From: Paenibacillus tianjinensis
Lineage (GTDB): Bacteria; Bacillota; Bacilli; Paenibacillales; Paenibacillaceae
Direction of reading: 5' to 3'
Length of the DNA stretch: 64,000 bases
NCBI RefSeq assembly: GCF_017086365.1
Contig: NZ_CP070969.1
Span: forward strand, 4,340,001-4,404,000
A program made the translations under genes and the position numbers. Below, piece by piece: positions 16,957 to 27,144 of the stretch. Under the pieces are notes generated by a model. It ran no database searches. It saw nothing but the letters and a program-made list of their open reading frames with translations, and was not told where the DNA came from. Numbering within the stretch: the first letter of the stretch is position 1; each line of letters starts with the position of its first letter.

Positions 16957-17190
16957 TCACTTAAAGGGACGCCAGCGTCCGGACAGCCGCTGAGCCAGCT
17001 CCTGCCACTGAAACAGCGGGGGCTGTGCGGTATCCTTTCTTTTGCCGAGCGTATATCCGATGAACACTACCAGTGCAAAGAACAACATATCCCAAAAACC
17101 GCTAATCAAATAAATCAAACCAAGAACAATACCGAAGGTTACTCCGGTAATTCTACCCCCGTGACTTTCCCATACTTCTCTCCAGGGCAT
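16957..17190 (-). CDS. DUF2273 small membrane protein
   Basis: 77 residues with two membrane helices (about 15-31 and 34-48) and a basic, soluble tail. The pattern HGGRITGVTFGIVLGLIYLI and FFALVVFIGYTLGKRKD is typical of DUF2273 proteins found with AmaP and Asp23. It starts 15 bases after amaP and is probably part of the same envelope-stress anchor complex; its own role is unknown. Confidence 0.8.
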   Translation of the reverse strand: MPWREVWESHGGRITGVTFGIVLGLIYLISGFWDMLFFALVVFIGYTLGKRKDTAQPPLFQWQELAQRLSGRWRPFK

Positions 17191-17205
17191 AAGGGAAACT
17201 CACCT

Positions 17206-17754
17206 CTATTCCACTCGACTTTTGAAGCTTGGAGACTGTGTGAGGTTGGCAATATAGACCGACACGTCTGCAACCGGAATTCCGGTTGTTTCCTGCACGA
17301 AATCGTGCACCTGACGCTGGACCTCCGTCGTAAGCAGCGGCAGCGAATGCTCGCCGTCCACCACTGCGCGGATCATAATCTCAAGCCCGGCCTGTGAAAC
17401 GCGGATGCGCGACTTCAGGTCCCGGATGCCTTTAACTTTGCCGGCTGCTTTCAGGCTCAGGTTCTCAATCGTTTCCATGGAAATCTGTATGTCCCCGTAT
17501 TCCGTACGCTGGTCTACTGAAGGCTGTGAAGCCCGGTCGCGGCGCAGAGAAATATAGAAGAACCGGATGCTGAGCAGGAACAGAATAACTGCCACCGCAA
17601 TTGCAGCAATATAGGCGGCCGGACCATCCTGAATTTCCAGGGTATCGGGAATTGCGCCGCTTAGAAGGAGGATGGCAATTACAGATAATATTCCGATGCT
17701 TAAGCTGTACAGAAACAGCAGAAGCCTGTCCAAAATTTTTGCCACGAGTCTCAT
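17206..17754 (-). CDS. amaP: Alkaline shock response membrane anchor AmaP
   Basis: 182 residues: two N-terminal membrane helices (about 8-30 and 47-68) and a C-terminal Asp23-like domain (YGDIQISMETIENLSLKAAG, GKVKGIRDLKSRI, HDFVQETTGIPVADVSVYI). In Staphylococcus AmaP anchors Asp23 at the membrane. SD GGAGGTT precedes the start, and the gene follows asp23. Confidence 0.85.
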   Translation of the reverse strand: MRLVAKILDRLLLFLYSLSIGILSVIAILLLSGAIPDTLEIQDGPAAYIAAIAVAVILFLLSIRFFYISLRRDRASQPSVDQRTEYGDIQISMETIENLSLKAAGKVKGIRDLKSRIRVSQAGLEIMIRAVVDGEHSLPLLTTEVQRQVHDFVQETTGIPVADVSVYIANLTQSPSFKSRVE

Positions 17755-17772
17755 AACCTCCTTAAATTAGAG

Positions 17773-17802
17773 TAAACCCTCGACGGTGCTGTCGGGGGTT
17801 TA
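17773..17802 (-). terminator. Hairpin between asp23 and amaP
   Basis: TAAACCCTCGAC pairs with GTCGGGGGTTTA (one mismatch) over six bases. No T run follows on the minus strand, so it is more likely an mRNA-stabilising or attenuating hairpin that lowers amaP relative to asp23. Confidence 0.45.
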
Positions 17803-17819
17803 TGGATAAACGATGGCCC

Positions 17820-18236
17820 TTATTTCACGCGGAGAACCGCTTCTGTATCTTCGTTCTTATCTACATTGCCAGTCGTTTTGAACTGCACATCATGAATATG
17901 CACATTCACTTCGACTACGGTCAAACCGGTCATTGTCTCGATGGAACGTTTAACGTTGCGCTGAATTTCACCGGCTACTTCCGGAAGACGGTTGCCATAT
18001 TCAATAATGACGGACACATCTACTGCAGCCTCACGCTGTCCAACCTCTACTTTGACTCCTTTGGACAGGTTTTTGCGTCCGAGAAGCTCGACAATTCCTC
18101 CGGCAAATCCGCCGCTCATGCCAGCCACGCCTTTAACTTCTACGGTTGCCAAACCAGCGATAACCTCGATCACTTCTGGAGCGATCTGGATTTCGCCGAT
18201 TTCCGTACGTTCATATTCCGTCGGCAATGTACTCAT
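17820..18236 (-). CDS. Asp23/Gls24 family envelope stress protein
   Basis: 138 residues from ATG 18236. The Asp23 fold is shown by ERTEIGEIQIAPEVIEVIAG, VKGVAGMSGGF, VEVGQREAAVDVSVIIEYG, VAGEIQRNVKRSIETMTGL and VVEVNVHIHDV. Family members are abundant cytoplasmic proteins tethered to the membrane by AmaP and needed for envelope homeostasis; the YqhY subgroup next to accBC has been linked to acetyl-CoA carboxylase activity. The location right after accC fits the YqhY type. Confidence 0.88.
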   Translation of the reverse strand: MSTLPTEYERTEIGEIQIAPEVIEVIAGLATVEVKGVAGMSGGFAGGIVELLGRKNLSKGVKVEVGQREAAVDVSVIIEYGNRLPEVAGEIQRNVKRSIETMTGLTVVEVNVHIHDVQFKTTGNVDKNEDTEAVLRVK

Positions 18237-18353
18237 TTTGGACTTCAACCCTTTCAATAAAAAAGTTGTTCAACATTTCTAGCGGAGAGCACGTCTCTTA
18301 TTAAACATACTATATCATTTGCCGAACTTTATGACAAACAATGTGAAGCGATC

Positions 18354-19697
<1,344 letters not shown>

Positions 19698-19751
19698 GCG
19701 TTTCCTCCCAAAGTTTAACGAGGCCTGCTAGCTCCTCTAGTTCTGCGGCGT

Positions 19752-20261
19752 TTACTCCGGTTTTACCAGAAACAGCGGCTGGCCATATTCTACAAGCTGG
19801 CCGTTCTCGGCAAGCACGGACACGATTTCGCCCTTAATTTCCGCTTCCAGCTCGTTCATCAGCTTCATCGCTTCAATGATACAGACCGTTGTTTTCTCAT
19901 TCACCCGGTCTCCTACACTTACAAAGGATGGGTTGTCCGGAGAAGCTGCACTATAGAAGGTTCCTACCATCGGAGAAACAATTTTATGTAATGCTCCTTC
20001 GGCAGAAGAGACCTGCGGCTGCACAGCAGCTGGAATCTCACTTGAAACCGTAGGTGCTACATGCTGCGGGCTCTGAGGCTGGGGTGCCGGCGTAAAGGGA
20101 TAGACATAAGGAGCCGCCTGAATTGCGTTTCCATCAGCTTCAGGGCGATCCGGTTTACGTATAGCCAGCTTCATGCCTTCGCTTTCAATCTCCAGCTCAT
20201 GTACAGAGGAGGTCTGGTCCAGCAATTTAATCAATTCCTTAATCTCACTTAACTTGAACAT
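19752..20261 (-). CDS. accB: Biotin carboxyl carrier protein of acetyl-CoA carboxylase
   Basis: 169 residues: N-terminal helix FKLSEIKELIKLLDQTSS, a Pro/Ala/Gln-rich flexible linker (about 40-90) and the biotinyl domain starting at IVSPMVGTFYSAASPD. The biotinylated Lys is in CIIEAMKLMNELEAE. Protein length and architecture are normal. Fatty-acid initiation; partner of AccC. Confidence 0.96.
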   Translation of the reverse strand: MFKLSEIKELIKLLDQTSSVHELEIESEGMKLAIRKPDRPEADGNAIQAAPYVYPFTPAPQPQSPQHVAPTVSSEIPAAVQPQVSSAEGALHKIVSPMVGTFYSAASPDNPSFVSVGDRVNEKTTVCIIEAMKLMNELEAEIKGEIVSVLAENGQLVEYGQPLFLVKPE

Positions 20262-20587
20262 TTAATAGTTCACTCCTTCAGCTTTCTCTCGAAGCCACTT
20301 TTCTGGTGCAGACAAGAAGAAACGACCATGCCATCCTTATAGGGAAGGTATCCGTTTCTGCGGGAAAGAGAAGGATCATTTATTGCGTAAAGCAAATAAA
20401 TTCTTATCTTTCAAGCAAAAAACGGCTGCGCCGTTTCGCTATTCCTTGCATAGCTTCAGTTGTTTGCGCAATCCTGGGGTCGCTTTCATCAAGATAACTT
20501 TATGTATTATATCACAAACGCTAGAAATGGAAAGAGCCCGGGACAACCCGAGCTCTTTCGGCATTTTTTGCTGTATTCTTCAGTAAA
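20262..20587. other. Intergenic region upstream of accB
   Basis: 326 bases between spoIIIAH and accB. It holds the spoIIIAH terminator and a perfect hairpin AAACGG-CTGCG-CCGTTT (20419-20435). Promoter elements for accB must lie here but none is clear; no FapR-type palindrome was found. Confidence 0.5.
20528..20560 (-). terminator. Terminator of the spoIIIA operon
   Basis: GGAAAGAGCCCGGG and CCCGAGCTCTTTC form a long stem around ACAA, right after spoIIIAH. T-rich sequence follows on both strands, so it may serve both directions. Confidence 0.7.
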
Positions 20588-21472
20588 TTATTGCTCTGAT
20601 ACATATTGGACTCTGATCTTATCTTGGGTGACGCTCAGTTCCTTCATAACAAGATCAACAATCCCAACCGCCTCTTTCACATCAAGCTTATCGCTTTGCA
20701 CAACCACTGTGTAGCTTTCGCCCTTTTCTTCCTTGACGATGGCTTCACCGAATTTTTGCTGTAACTTGGTTTCAATATCGTTGATTTTCGATTCTTTTTC
20801 TTCGAGCTTGCTGAGCTGCTCCTGGGCAGCCGCGTTCTCGGCAGGCGTCTTCTCCATGTCATTGATCTGGGCAATCAGATCATTGTAGTTCTTAAGATTC
20901 TTCTGCTCGCGTTCAAAAAGATAATTGTTGAACAAACTGCTTGCGGAGGAGCTTTGGGCGGCAACCTCTTTAAGAATCTCATCATCACCCTTAGCCGGTG
21001 TCTTGCCGGTTGAAGCACTCGCGGTGTCTTTATCTGCTGCAGCATCCGATTCTGCTGCCGCCGTCTTGTCTGAGTCCCCGCTTGTTGCAGCAGCAGGTTT
21101 ATCTTTAGTAGTCTCAGCGGCTTTGGTGTCCTCTGAAGCTGTAGCCGCTTTGCTGTCGTCTGTAATGGCAGCGGGGTCTGTAACAGCTGCAGGGTCTGTA
21201 ACAGCTGCTGTGCTGCTGTCATTGCCTGCTGCTGCATCCTTTGAATCAGCATCAGCTTCAAGCGCACCCTGTGTGTCCACTTCATTGACAACCAGGCCGT
21301 TATCGAGCACCGTGGAGTCTGTTCCGTTATCCGCGCTGTCTACCTGGATTGTTCCCGCCGTTTCCTTGGGGATAGAAGCACCTGTGTCTTCTGTAAATAA
21401 ATAGTATGCCGAGAGCACCACCATCAAACTAAGCATGGAAACCAACCAAATTGTTTGTCTTTTGCCCTTCAT
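20588..21472 (-). CDS. spoIIIAH: SpoIIIAH, mother-cell part of the feeding-tube channel
   Basis: SpoIIIAH spans the mother-cell membrane and docks on forespore SpoIIQ. At 294 residues it is much longer than the B. subtilis protein (about 218). The N-terminal membrane helix (about 8-26, TIWLVSMLSLMVVLSAYYLF) is followed by a low-complexity linker (about 55-165) rich in Ala, Asp, Thr and Lys with the tandem TDPAAV/TDPAAI. The YscJ-like C-terminal domain (ENAAAQEQLSKLEEKESKI to SVTQDKIRVQYVSEQ) is intact. Confidence 0.93.
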   Translation of the reverse strand: MKGKRQTIWLVSMLSLMVVLSAYYLFTEDTGASIPKETAGTIQVDSADNGTDSTVLDNGLVVNEVDTQGALEADADSKDAAAGNDSSTAAVTDPAAVTDPAAITDDSKAATASEDTKAAETTKDKPAAATSGDSDKTAAAESDAAADKDTASASTGKTPAKGDDEILKEVAAQSSSASSLFNNYLFEREQKNLKNYNDLIAQINDMEKTPAENAAAQEQLSKLEEKESKINDIETKLQQKFGEAIVKEEKGESYTVVVQSDKLDVKEAVGIVDLVMKELSVTQDKIRVQYVSEQ

Positions 21473-21549
21473 TTTTATTCCTCCTAAAAATTATTGATAG
21501 CATTTACTTCTTAGTAATCGCTTCGCAAACTCACTTCACAGCCTAGAAT

Positions 21550-22191
21550 CTATTCCTGCTTCCGCGGCACGACTGAGATACGGTAGCTTGGCACATTCAG
21601 GCCTTTCTGGATCGCCTCTTCGATCAGTCCCCGTACGACCTTATTCTCCGCGCCTTTGGCGACGACAAGAACGCCGCGTACCTGGGGTTTGATCCGTTTG
21701 GTGATAATCGGGGTTTCGTCACCCGACTGGCTGTAGGTGACAATTTCACCATCTCTTGTGTATTGAGTCGTATGGCGTTTGCCGCCGCTGGCATCGGTCT
21801 CTTCACTCTGCTGCTGCGAATCATTCATATTCCGCTGCACTACGATTTCCTCTGTAGAATCTACCGTTACCATGATGTCCACGGTTCCGACACCGACGAT
21901 TTTCTCCAGGATTTCCTTGGTGCGATCCTCCATCGCCTGTTCAATTCCGTCAAAAGAATTCGGAGACCCCATATCCCCCTGCTGCAGGGTGGCCTGTGAC
22001 GATTCGCTGACCGGCGGCTCCCTCCCCGTGTTCTCACTGTCAAGCTTCTTCACATTCACGAAGGAATTGAACAGCATGATCGCCGCGCCCAGCAGTCCCA
22101 AAATGATCAGCCAGCGGAAGGTATGACTCCTTTTCGGACTGCCGGAGCCGCCGCCTGCCCATTGCTCCAGCTTCTTTAACCAATTGCCCAC
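21550..22191 (-). CDS. spoIIIAG: SpoIIIAG, ring-forming channel protein
   Basis: 213 residues: short cytoplasmic tail, one membrane helix (about 26-43, WLIILGLLGAAIMLFNSFV) and an extracytoplasmic ring-building domain with VGVGTVDIMVTVDSTEEIVV and GVLVVAKGAENKVVRGLIEE. SpoIIIAG forms a large ring in the mother-cell membrane during engulfment. Between spoIIIAF and spoIIIAH as expected. Confidence 0.93.
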   Translation of the reverse strand: MGNWLKKLEQWAGGGSGSPKRSHTFRWLIILGLLGAAIMLFNSFVNVKKLDSENTGREPPVSESSQATLQQGDMGSPNSFDGIEQAMEDRTKEILEKIVGVGTVDIMVTVDSTEEIVVQRNMNDSQQQSEETDASGGKRHTTQYTRDGEIVTYSQSGDETPIITKRIKPQVRGVLVVAKGAENKVVRGLIEEAIQKGLNVPSYRISVVPRKQE

Positions 22192-22224
22192 TTCTATCCC
22201 CCCTCGCAGGTTTCACATTGCTTT

Positions 22225-23013
22225 TCATGATTTCCCTGTATCTGTTCCGCTGTCAACTACCTGAATCAATTCGCGCTCAAGATTCCAGTTCGTTTCCAGC
22301 AGCTTGATGATTGCCTCTGTATCGTTGTTAGCCGCTTTCCCGGCAGCACTATCTGCACCGGCCAGGTCTGCCTGTGAAGCAACCGCCTCGGTAGCTGAAA
22401 TGCCTGAATCCGCATTTTCTCCGCCAATATCCACCTGCACAGGGGCTACCGGCTCGATTTCAATCGGCTCTGTTCCCGCTGCGAGATCTGTATCTCCTCC
22501 CATGCTGCCGGTCTGTGCCGGTCCGGCCGCTGCCGGCAGGGAAACAGTTACCGAAGAAATTACGGGAACCGCATCACCTCCTAGACCAGCGGAGGATTTC
22601 CCCATCCCCAGCTTCACTGTAACTGTGGCTCCCTTCACGCCTGTACTGCCGGCAATCTGCTCCCGCATCTGTCCGGCGACTTCCTCTGCGGCAAGCTGGA
22701 GGCTCTGCTCCCTGGCTCCGGCTGCCAGCCTCCGCCCGTCCGCCAGAATTTTCTCCAGCGAATCGGCCCCTTTTCCCGCACCGGACAGCAGCCCGCCATC
22801 CTGCTCCTGCTGCACCATGGCGACACTCAGCTCTTTCGCGGCATCCCCTTTCAGCAGGGAGACGATCGGACTAAGCATCGTCAGCAGCACCAGCAGACTG
22901 AGCACCAGCCTGGCGTAACGCTCCATCGACTTGCTCGGAAGCAGCATTTCCACGAAGGCAGCCATCAGGACCACCAGTATGAGCTCCCGCAGCCACCCGC
23001 CTAACCAGGTCAT
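22225..23013 (-). CDS. spoIIIAF: SpoIIIAF
   Basis: 262 residues, longer than usual (about 206), owing to an Ala/Gly/Ser-rich stretch in the C-terminal half. Two N-terminal membrane helices (about 8-24 and 33-52, WLRELILVVLMAAFVEML and ARLVLSLLVLLTMLSPI) precede a soluble ring-building-like domain (GVKGATVTVKLGMG). Component of the SpoIIIA-SpoIIQ channel. Confidence 0.9.
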   Translation of the reverse strand: MTWLGGWLRELILVVLMAAFVEMLLPSKSMERYARLVLSLLVLLTMLSPIVSLLKGDAAKELSVAMVQQEQDGGLLSGAGKGADSLEKILADGRRLAAGAREQSLQLAAEEVAGQMREQIAGSTGVKGATVTVKLGMGKSSAGLGGDAVPVISSVTVSLPAAAGPAQTGSMGGDTDLAAGTEPIEIEPVAPVQVDIGGENADSGISATEAVASQADLAGADSAAGKAANNDTEAIIKLLETNWNLERELIQVVDSGTDTGKS

Positions 23014-23064
23014 TGGATACCTCCTAAAAGTTTCTGCATCCTAATCTATTTCGCCCATACGCCT

Positions 23065-24345
23065 TTACCGCATCATGACGGTGACATTGCCGGCGGTCAG
23101 CATGATTGTGACAGCCAGGAAGAACATCAGAGAGACCGCGGCCAGTGCCGCGAATACATAGATCATGCTTTTGCCGATGGTCTGCAGGCAGGATACGATC
23201 GGTGTATCACCCAGCGGCTGCATCACAGCGGCGGCTACATTGTAGATCAGAGCAAGAACCAATATTTTGATTGCCGGAAATGCGCAAAGGAACAGGATAA
23301 TAATGACGCCTGAGAGCCCGATTGCATTTTTCACAAGCAGTGAAGCCGAGATCACCGTGTCCGTGGCGTCCGCGAACATTTTGCCGATGACCGGTACGAA
23401 ATTACCTGTAATGTATTTGGCGGCCCGGATCGTCACACCGTCAGTCACTGAACTTGTGATGCCTCTGACCGAGATCACTCCGAGAAATACCGTCAACAGC
23501 ACGCCCAGCAGTCCGGCACCGATATTGCGCAGCAGATTAGCCAGCTGAGTCAGCTTGTATTTGTCCGACATGGCGCTCACCAGGTGCAGCACCGCTGAGA
23601 AGAACAGCAGCGGAAACACGATGGTGTGGATAAGCGTGCCTACGGTATGAATCATGAATACAATCAGCGGATGGGTGACCGACACGGTCACGATATTGCC
23701 CATGGACGCCAGCAGTGCGAATAGCAGCGGGATCATGGCCATCATAAAGTCAATCATCCGGTCAATCGCATCCTTCGCATACCCGATGGCGATATTGAAG
23801 CTGTTAACGGCGATGACGAGCACCACCATATAACAGAGCATATAAGCGATTTTACTAACAGATTTCCGTTCAAAAGCGGTCTGCAGAGTCTCCAGAATCA
23901 TGCTCAGCACGCTGACCATCACGATCGTGACCAGCAGCTTGCCGTTATACAGCACTTCATGCCACATGAACCGGGTGAGCCCGGACAGGACACTTTTGAA
24001 GCTCAGCCCGTCCTCACCGGGAAGCAGCATATCCATCAGCGACGGCGTTTTACCGTCCGGAAAAAATCCCCCGTACTCCTTCATCAGCTGGTCCCAGTAC
24101 GATTCAACCCCGTCCATCGGCAGGTTCTCCACCTGACCCTTGACCCATCCGTCAACGGGTGAGGACGAACCGCCTGAAGCTTGCGGAGCACTGGTGGCCC
24201 AGGCGGTATCCGCAAACCAGAGAAAAAGCAGGCAGGGCAGGATGAGCAGCAGCATTTTTAATTTCGGAGGCCGGAACACACTGCGCTCACACATGGGCTT
24301 ACCACCGCCTTTCTCTGGATTATTCTGGGCCTCAGCACGGTTCAT
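23065..24345 (-). CDS. spoIIIAE: SpoIIIAE, polytopic channel component
   Basis: 426 residues with a signal peptide (LLLILPCLLFLWFADTAWA) and at least seven further membrane helices after residue 130. Conserved pieces include GESYWDQ-like VESYWDQLMKEYGGFFPD, ITSSVTDGVTIRAAKYITG and FVPVIGKMFADATDTV. The start overlaps the spoIIIAD stop by four bases (ATGA). Probably forms the membrane core of the complex. Confidence 0.93.
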   Translation of the reverse strand: MNRAEAQNNPEKGGGKPMCERSVFRPPKLKMLLLILPCLLFLWFADTAWATSAPQASGGSSSPVDGWVKGQVENLPMDGVESYWDQLMKEYGGFFPDGKTPSLMDMLLPGEDGLSFKSVLSGLTRFMWHEVLYNGKLLVTIVMVSVLSMILETLQTAFERKSVSKIAYMLCYMVVLVIAVNSFNIAIGYAKDAIDRMIDFMMAMIPLLFALLASMGNIVTVSVTHPLIVFMIHTVGTLIHTIVFPLLFFSAVLHLVSAMSDKYKLTQLANLLRNIGAGLLGVLLTVFLGVISVRGITSSVTDGVTIRAAKYITGNFVPVIGKMFADATDTVISASLLVKNAIGLSGVIIILFLCAFPAIKILVLALIYNVAAAVMQPLGDTPIVSCLQTIGKSMIYVFAALAAVSLMFFLAVTIMLTAGNVTVMMR

Positions 24346-24731
24346 GCGGGCAGGAGCTTCATTACCGTTTCGATAATAATGCTGATGATCGGCACCGCCA
24401 GCACCATGATCAGGACCTTGCCGGCCAGCTCAATCTTGGAGGCGATCGATTCCTGCCCGGCATCACGCACAATCTGCGCCCCGAATTCCGCGATATAGGA
24501 AATTCCGATAATTTTGAATACGGTTTTGATGTAGATCATTTCCATTCCTGAGGACTCCGCCACCCGCTCCAGCGTCCCCAGAATCGTGCCGATCTTGCCG
24601 ATCAGGAACAGGAAAATCAGTATGCCTGCTGCCGTAGTCAGCAGAAAGGCGAACATCGGCTTTTGTTCCTTCAGCACAAGGATCAGCACCGTCGACAAGA
24701 GTCCTATTCCCACTACTTGAATAATTTCCAT
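24342..24731 (-). CDS. spoIIIAD: SpoIIIAD
   Basis: 129-residue membrane protein with three to four helices (MEIIQVVGIGLLSTVLILVL, FAFLLTTAAGILIFLFLIG, VLIMVLAVPIISIIIETVM). Normal length. Lies between spoIIIAC and spoIIIAE. Confidence 0.92.
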   Translation of the reverse strand: MEIIQVVGIGLLSTVLILVLKEQKPMFAFLLTTAAGILIFLFLIGKIGTILGTLERVAESSGMEMIYIKTVFKIIGISYIAEFGAQIVRDAGQESIASKIELAGKVLIMVLAVPIISIIIETVMKLLPA

Positions 24732-24740
24732 ATCGCCTGC

Positions 24741-24944
24741 CTATTGAAAAAGAAAAATCGTTTTAATTTCCTGAAGCAGTCCGTCCAGCATGCGGATCAC
24801 CATAAACAGCACGATGATAAATCCGACAATGGTCACCCAGTGGGCGATATCCTCTTTCCCCATCTGCTTAAGCACCGTGTGAATCATGGCGATGATGATG
24901 CCGATGCCGGCGATTTGAAAGATCGCGTTGACTTCAATATTCAT
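24741..24944 (-). CDS. spoIIIAC: SpoIIIAC
   Basis: 67-residue protein with two membrane helices (FQIAGIGIIIAMIHTVLKQM, WVTIVGFIIVLFMVIRML). ATG 24944 has GAGGTG six bases upstream and gives the usual family length; a GTG nine bases earlier would overlap this site. Confidence 0.9.
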   Translation of the reverse strand: MNIEVNAIFQIAGIGIIIAMIHTVLKQMGKEDIAHWVTIVGFIIVLFMVIRMLDGLLQEIKTIFLFQ

Positions 24945-24957
24945 TCCTGGCACCTCG

Positions 24958-25476
24958 CTAAAAGATCAAAATGACGATCAATGCTCCAAGCAGCAGACCC
25001 AGGCTTTTGCTCATTTTTTCATATTTGCCCTGATCTTCTCTGGCTACTGTCTCCTCCTGCTTCAATTGCTGCAGAGCCAGCGCAATATGCGTGCTCTGAT
25101 TCGATCTGTCGCTTGTGCCCAGGGTGCAGCTCAGCTGCCGGATAATCTCCTTCTCCGTCCCCTTCAGAGCGGCGGATGTGAAGTGAACCTCCATCGCCCG
25201 CTGAATGGCCTCCTCGGCACTGCGGTTCTGCGGCGGGCTCATCTCATCCGCCGCTGCGGTAAAAAAGGTCCGCAGCGGTTCTTTCGACTGCTGCCCAATC
25301 CGGTGCAGAGCCTCCGGAAGCGGGGTGTACCCGTACAGGATTTCGGTCTCCAGCCGCTGCAGGGCGGCGATGAGGGCCCTGATGTTCCTTGGCCTGTCTG
25401 CATACTGGGCAGCCCGCTTGAACCCGGCCAACGTGCCGGCCAGCACGATCAGCACAGCTCCGAGCAGCTTAAGCAT
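24958..25476 (-). CDS. spoIIIAB: SpoIIIAB
   Basis: 172 residues: helices at both ends (MLKLLGAVLIVLAGTLAGF and LGLLLGALIVILIF) around a helical soluble core (RALIAALQRLETEILYGYTPL, LHRIGQQSKEPLRTFF). The architecture resembles type II secretion GspF-like bundles. ATG 25476 follows GGCGGTGAG and overlaps spoIIIAA. Confidence 0.9.
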   Translation of the reverse strand: MLKLLGAVLIVLAGTLAGFKRAAQYADRPRNIRALIAALQRLETEILYGYTPLPEALHRIGQQSKEPLRTFFTAAADEMSPPQNRSAEEAIQRAMEVHFTSAALKGTEKEIIRQLSCTLGTSDRSNQSTHIALALQQLKQEETVAREDQGKYEKMSKSLGLLLGALIVILIF

Positions 25477-26470
25477 GGCGCTCACCGCCCAGCCGCTCCT
25501 CCGGCGAGATCAGCAGCAGTGCCCGCTTCTGCCCGTCCAGAATGCGGAAGGTAAGTCCCGCCTCTGTGCGGTGCAGAATGACGTACCGCTCGAACATCCG
25601 GTGCTCGAGTAGTCCGCCAAGGCCGGGACGGCGGGCCAGCTCGGCCACTTCCTTGCCGTGGGCCGATGCCACTACCGAGATGCCGGCATGCAGCGCTTCA
25701 GTGACGGCTTCGGCATCCTCCAGCCGCCCGATCTCATCGGCAATCAGCACATCCGGCGAGAGAGAGCGGATCATCATCATCATGCCTTCCGCTTTGGGAC
25801 AGCCGTCGAGGATGTCCGTGCGCGGCCCGACGTCAAAGGCGGGGATGCCGCGGCGGCTGCCGGCGATCTCCGAGCGCTCATCGACGATACCGACCTTCAG
25901 GCCCGCCCGGCTGCCCTCACGGCCTTCCCGGCTTCCCGCCGAGATCTGCCTGGCAAGGTCCCGGAGCAGTGTAGTCTTGCCGTGCTGCGGAGGCGAGAGG
26001 ATCAGCGTATGCATGATACGCTGCCGTCCCCGCTCCAGCAAATACGGCAGCACGCTGTCGGCGATGCCCGGAATCTCGCGGGCGATCCGGACATTGAATC
26101 CGGTGATGTCCCGCAGATGCTCCACACCGCCGCCGCTGAGCACTGTCCGGCCTGAAAGGCCGATCCGGTGCCCTCCAGGGATGGTAATGAAGCCTTTGCG
26201 CAGCTCTTCTTCCATCGTATACAGTGAATGATTGCTGATCAGGTCGAGCAGCCGGTGCGTGTCCTCACGGCTTGGCTTGTACGCTTCGCCAGGATTTTGC
26301 GTCAGGCTGCCGCTCACGGTAAGGAAATGATAGTGGCCGGAATAGTTGATCTCCAGCGGACGCCCTTCTCGCACCCTGATTTCTTCTACTTTCGCGAGCA
26401 GCGGGACCGGGAGTCCGTTCAGCAGCACCCTTACTTTTTCAGGAAATAATAAAAGCCAGTCATTTGCCAT
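25469..26470 (-). CDS. spoIIIAA: SpoIIIAA, ATPase of the channel
   Basis: 333 residues. AAA-type ATPase with Walker A SPPQHGKTTLLRDLA, Walker B-like DVLIADEIGRLEDAEA and the VGIVDERSEIAGS segment, related to secretion ATPases. It powers the SpoIIIA-SpoIIQ channel. ATG 26470 was chosen because GGGGGT lies nine bases upstream; TTG 26485 is an alternative. First gene of the sigma-E-type operon, with eight genes in canonical order. Confidence 0.93.
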   Translation of the reverse strand: MANDWLLLFPEKVRVLLNGLPVPLLAKVEEIRVREGRPLEINYSGHYHFLTVSGSLTQNPGEAYKPSREDTHRLLDLISNHSLYTMEEELRKGFITIPGGHRIGLSGRTVLSGGGVEHLRDITGFNVRIAREIPGIADSVLPYLLERGRQRIMHTLILSPPQHGKTTLLRDLARQISAGSREGREGSRAGLKVGIVDERSEIAGSRRGIPAFDVGPRTDILDGCPKAEGMMMMIRSLSPDVLIADEIGRLEDAEAVTEALHAGISVVASAHGKEVAELARRPGLGGLLEHRMFERYVILHRTEAGLTFRILDGQKRALLLISPEERLGGERHA

Positions 26471-26553
26471 ACAGAGTACCCCCAAGTTCTCCTCTACTTT
26501 TATAGCTTTATTCCATATTTATGCTTGTACCTGTGCTTTATGACTATCATCTA

Positions 26554-26817
26554 TCATTTTTTCAAAATACCGATTAAGAGAAAGGCTACTCCGCAGCCAA
26601 TCCAGCCCAGCTTGCCCCATGACAGCTCCTGAGCCATCCCTGTAAGGCCGACAGCCGTCGTCAGAATCAGTATCGTCGGTCCAACCAGGGCCAGCCCGGA
26701 ATTAACCGCCAGCGCCTTATCTACCTGATTCAACTTCAGCATGATCAGGGCAGCCGTTATTTCCACACTGCCGGAGAGCAGCCTAAGCACCGCCATCCAG
26801 CTTACATACTTGTCCAA
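26554..26817 (-). CDS. yqhV: YqhV-family membrane protein
   Basis: 87 residues with three membrane helices; pattern MAVLRLLSGSVEITAALIML, KALAVNSGLALVGPTILIL and LGWIGCGVAFLLIGILKK is typical of YqhV (DUF2619), which lies just before spoIIIAA in Bacillus as here. Function unknown. Confidence 0.85.
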   Translation of the reverse strand: MDKYVSWMAVLRLLSGSVEITAALIMLKLNQVDKALAVNSGLALVGPTILILTTAVGLTGMAQELSWGKLGWIGCGVAFLLIGILKK

Positions 26818-27144
26818 TCCGCTCCACTCCTTTTTCCAAATCTATTGCTAGAACTATTCTTTAGCTTTTTTAAACAAGCTGTATTCCATGGATATGCGGA
26901 AGCCTCCCACTTTAGACAACCTAAAATCGGCAGGGCACTGGAAGCGAAATGTGAAAGAAATCATAGTGAATTTTTTCATAAAAAAATATCATCAGTGTGA
27001 TAAAATAAATTTGTTATTAAGCGTTTAGGCCTAATGGAAAATAGAAGTGCAGGAGGTTGGTTAGACTAAGACATCCTTATATTTTCAGCTTAATGGCTTT
27101 CCTGCATCTGATTAAATACTACTTAAAAGAGGGGATTTTTTATC
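26818..27144. other. Divergent promoter region of yqhV and yitT
   Basis: 327 bases. AT-rich around 26960-27030 with the imperfect inverted repeat TATCAT-CAGT-GTGATA (26988-27003). An AGGAGG at 27051 sits before TTG and a 33-codon open frame that overlaps the next gene, but with no spacing. No firm promoter call. Confidence 0.4.
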
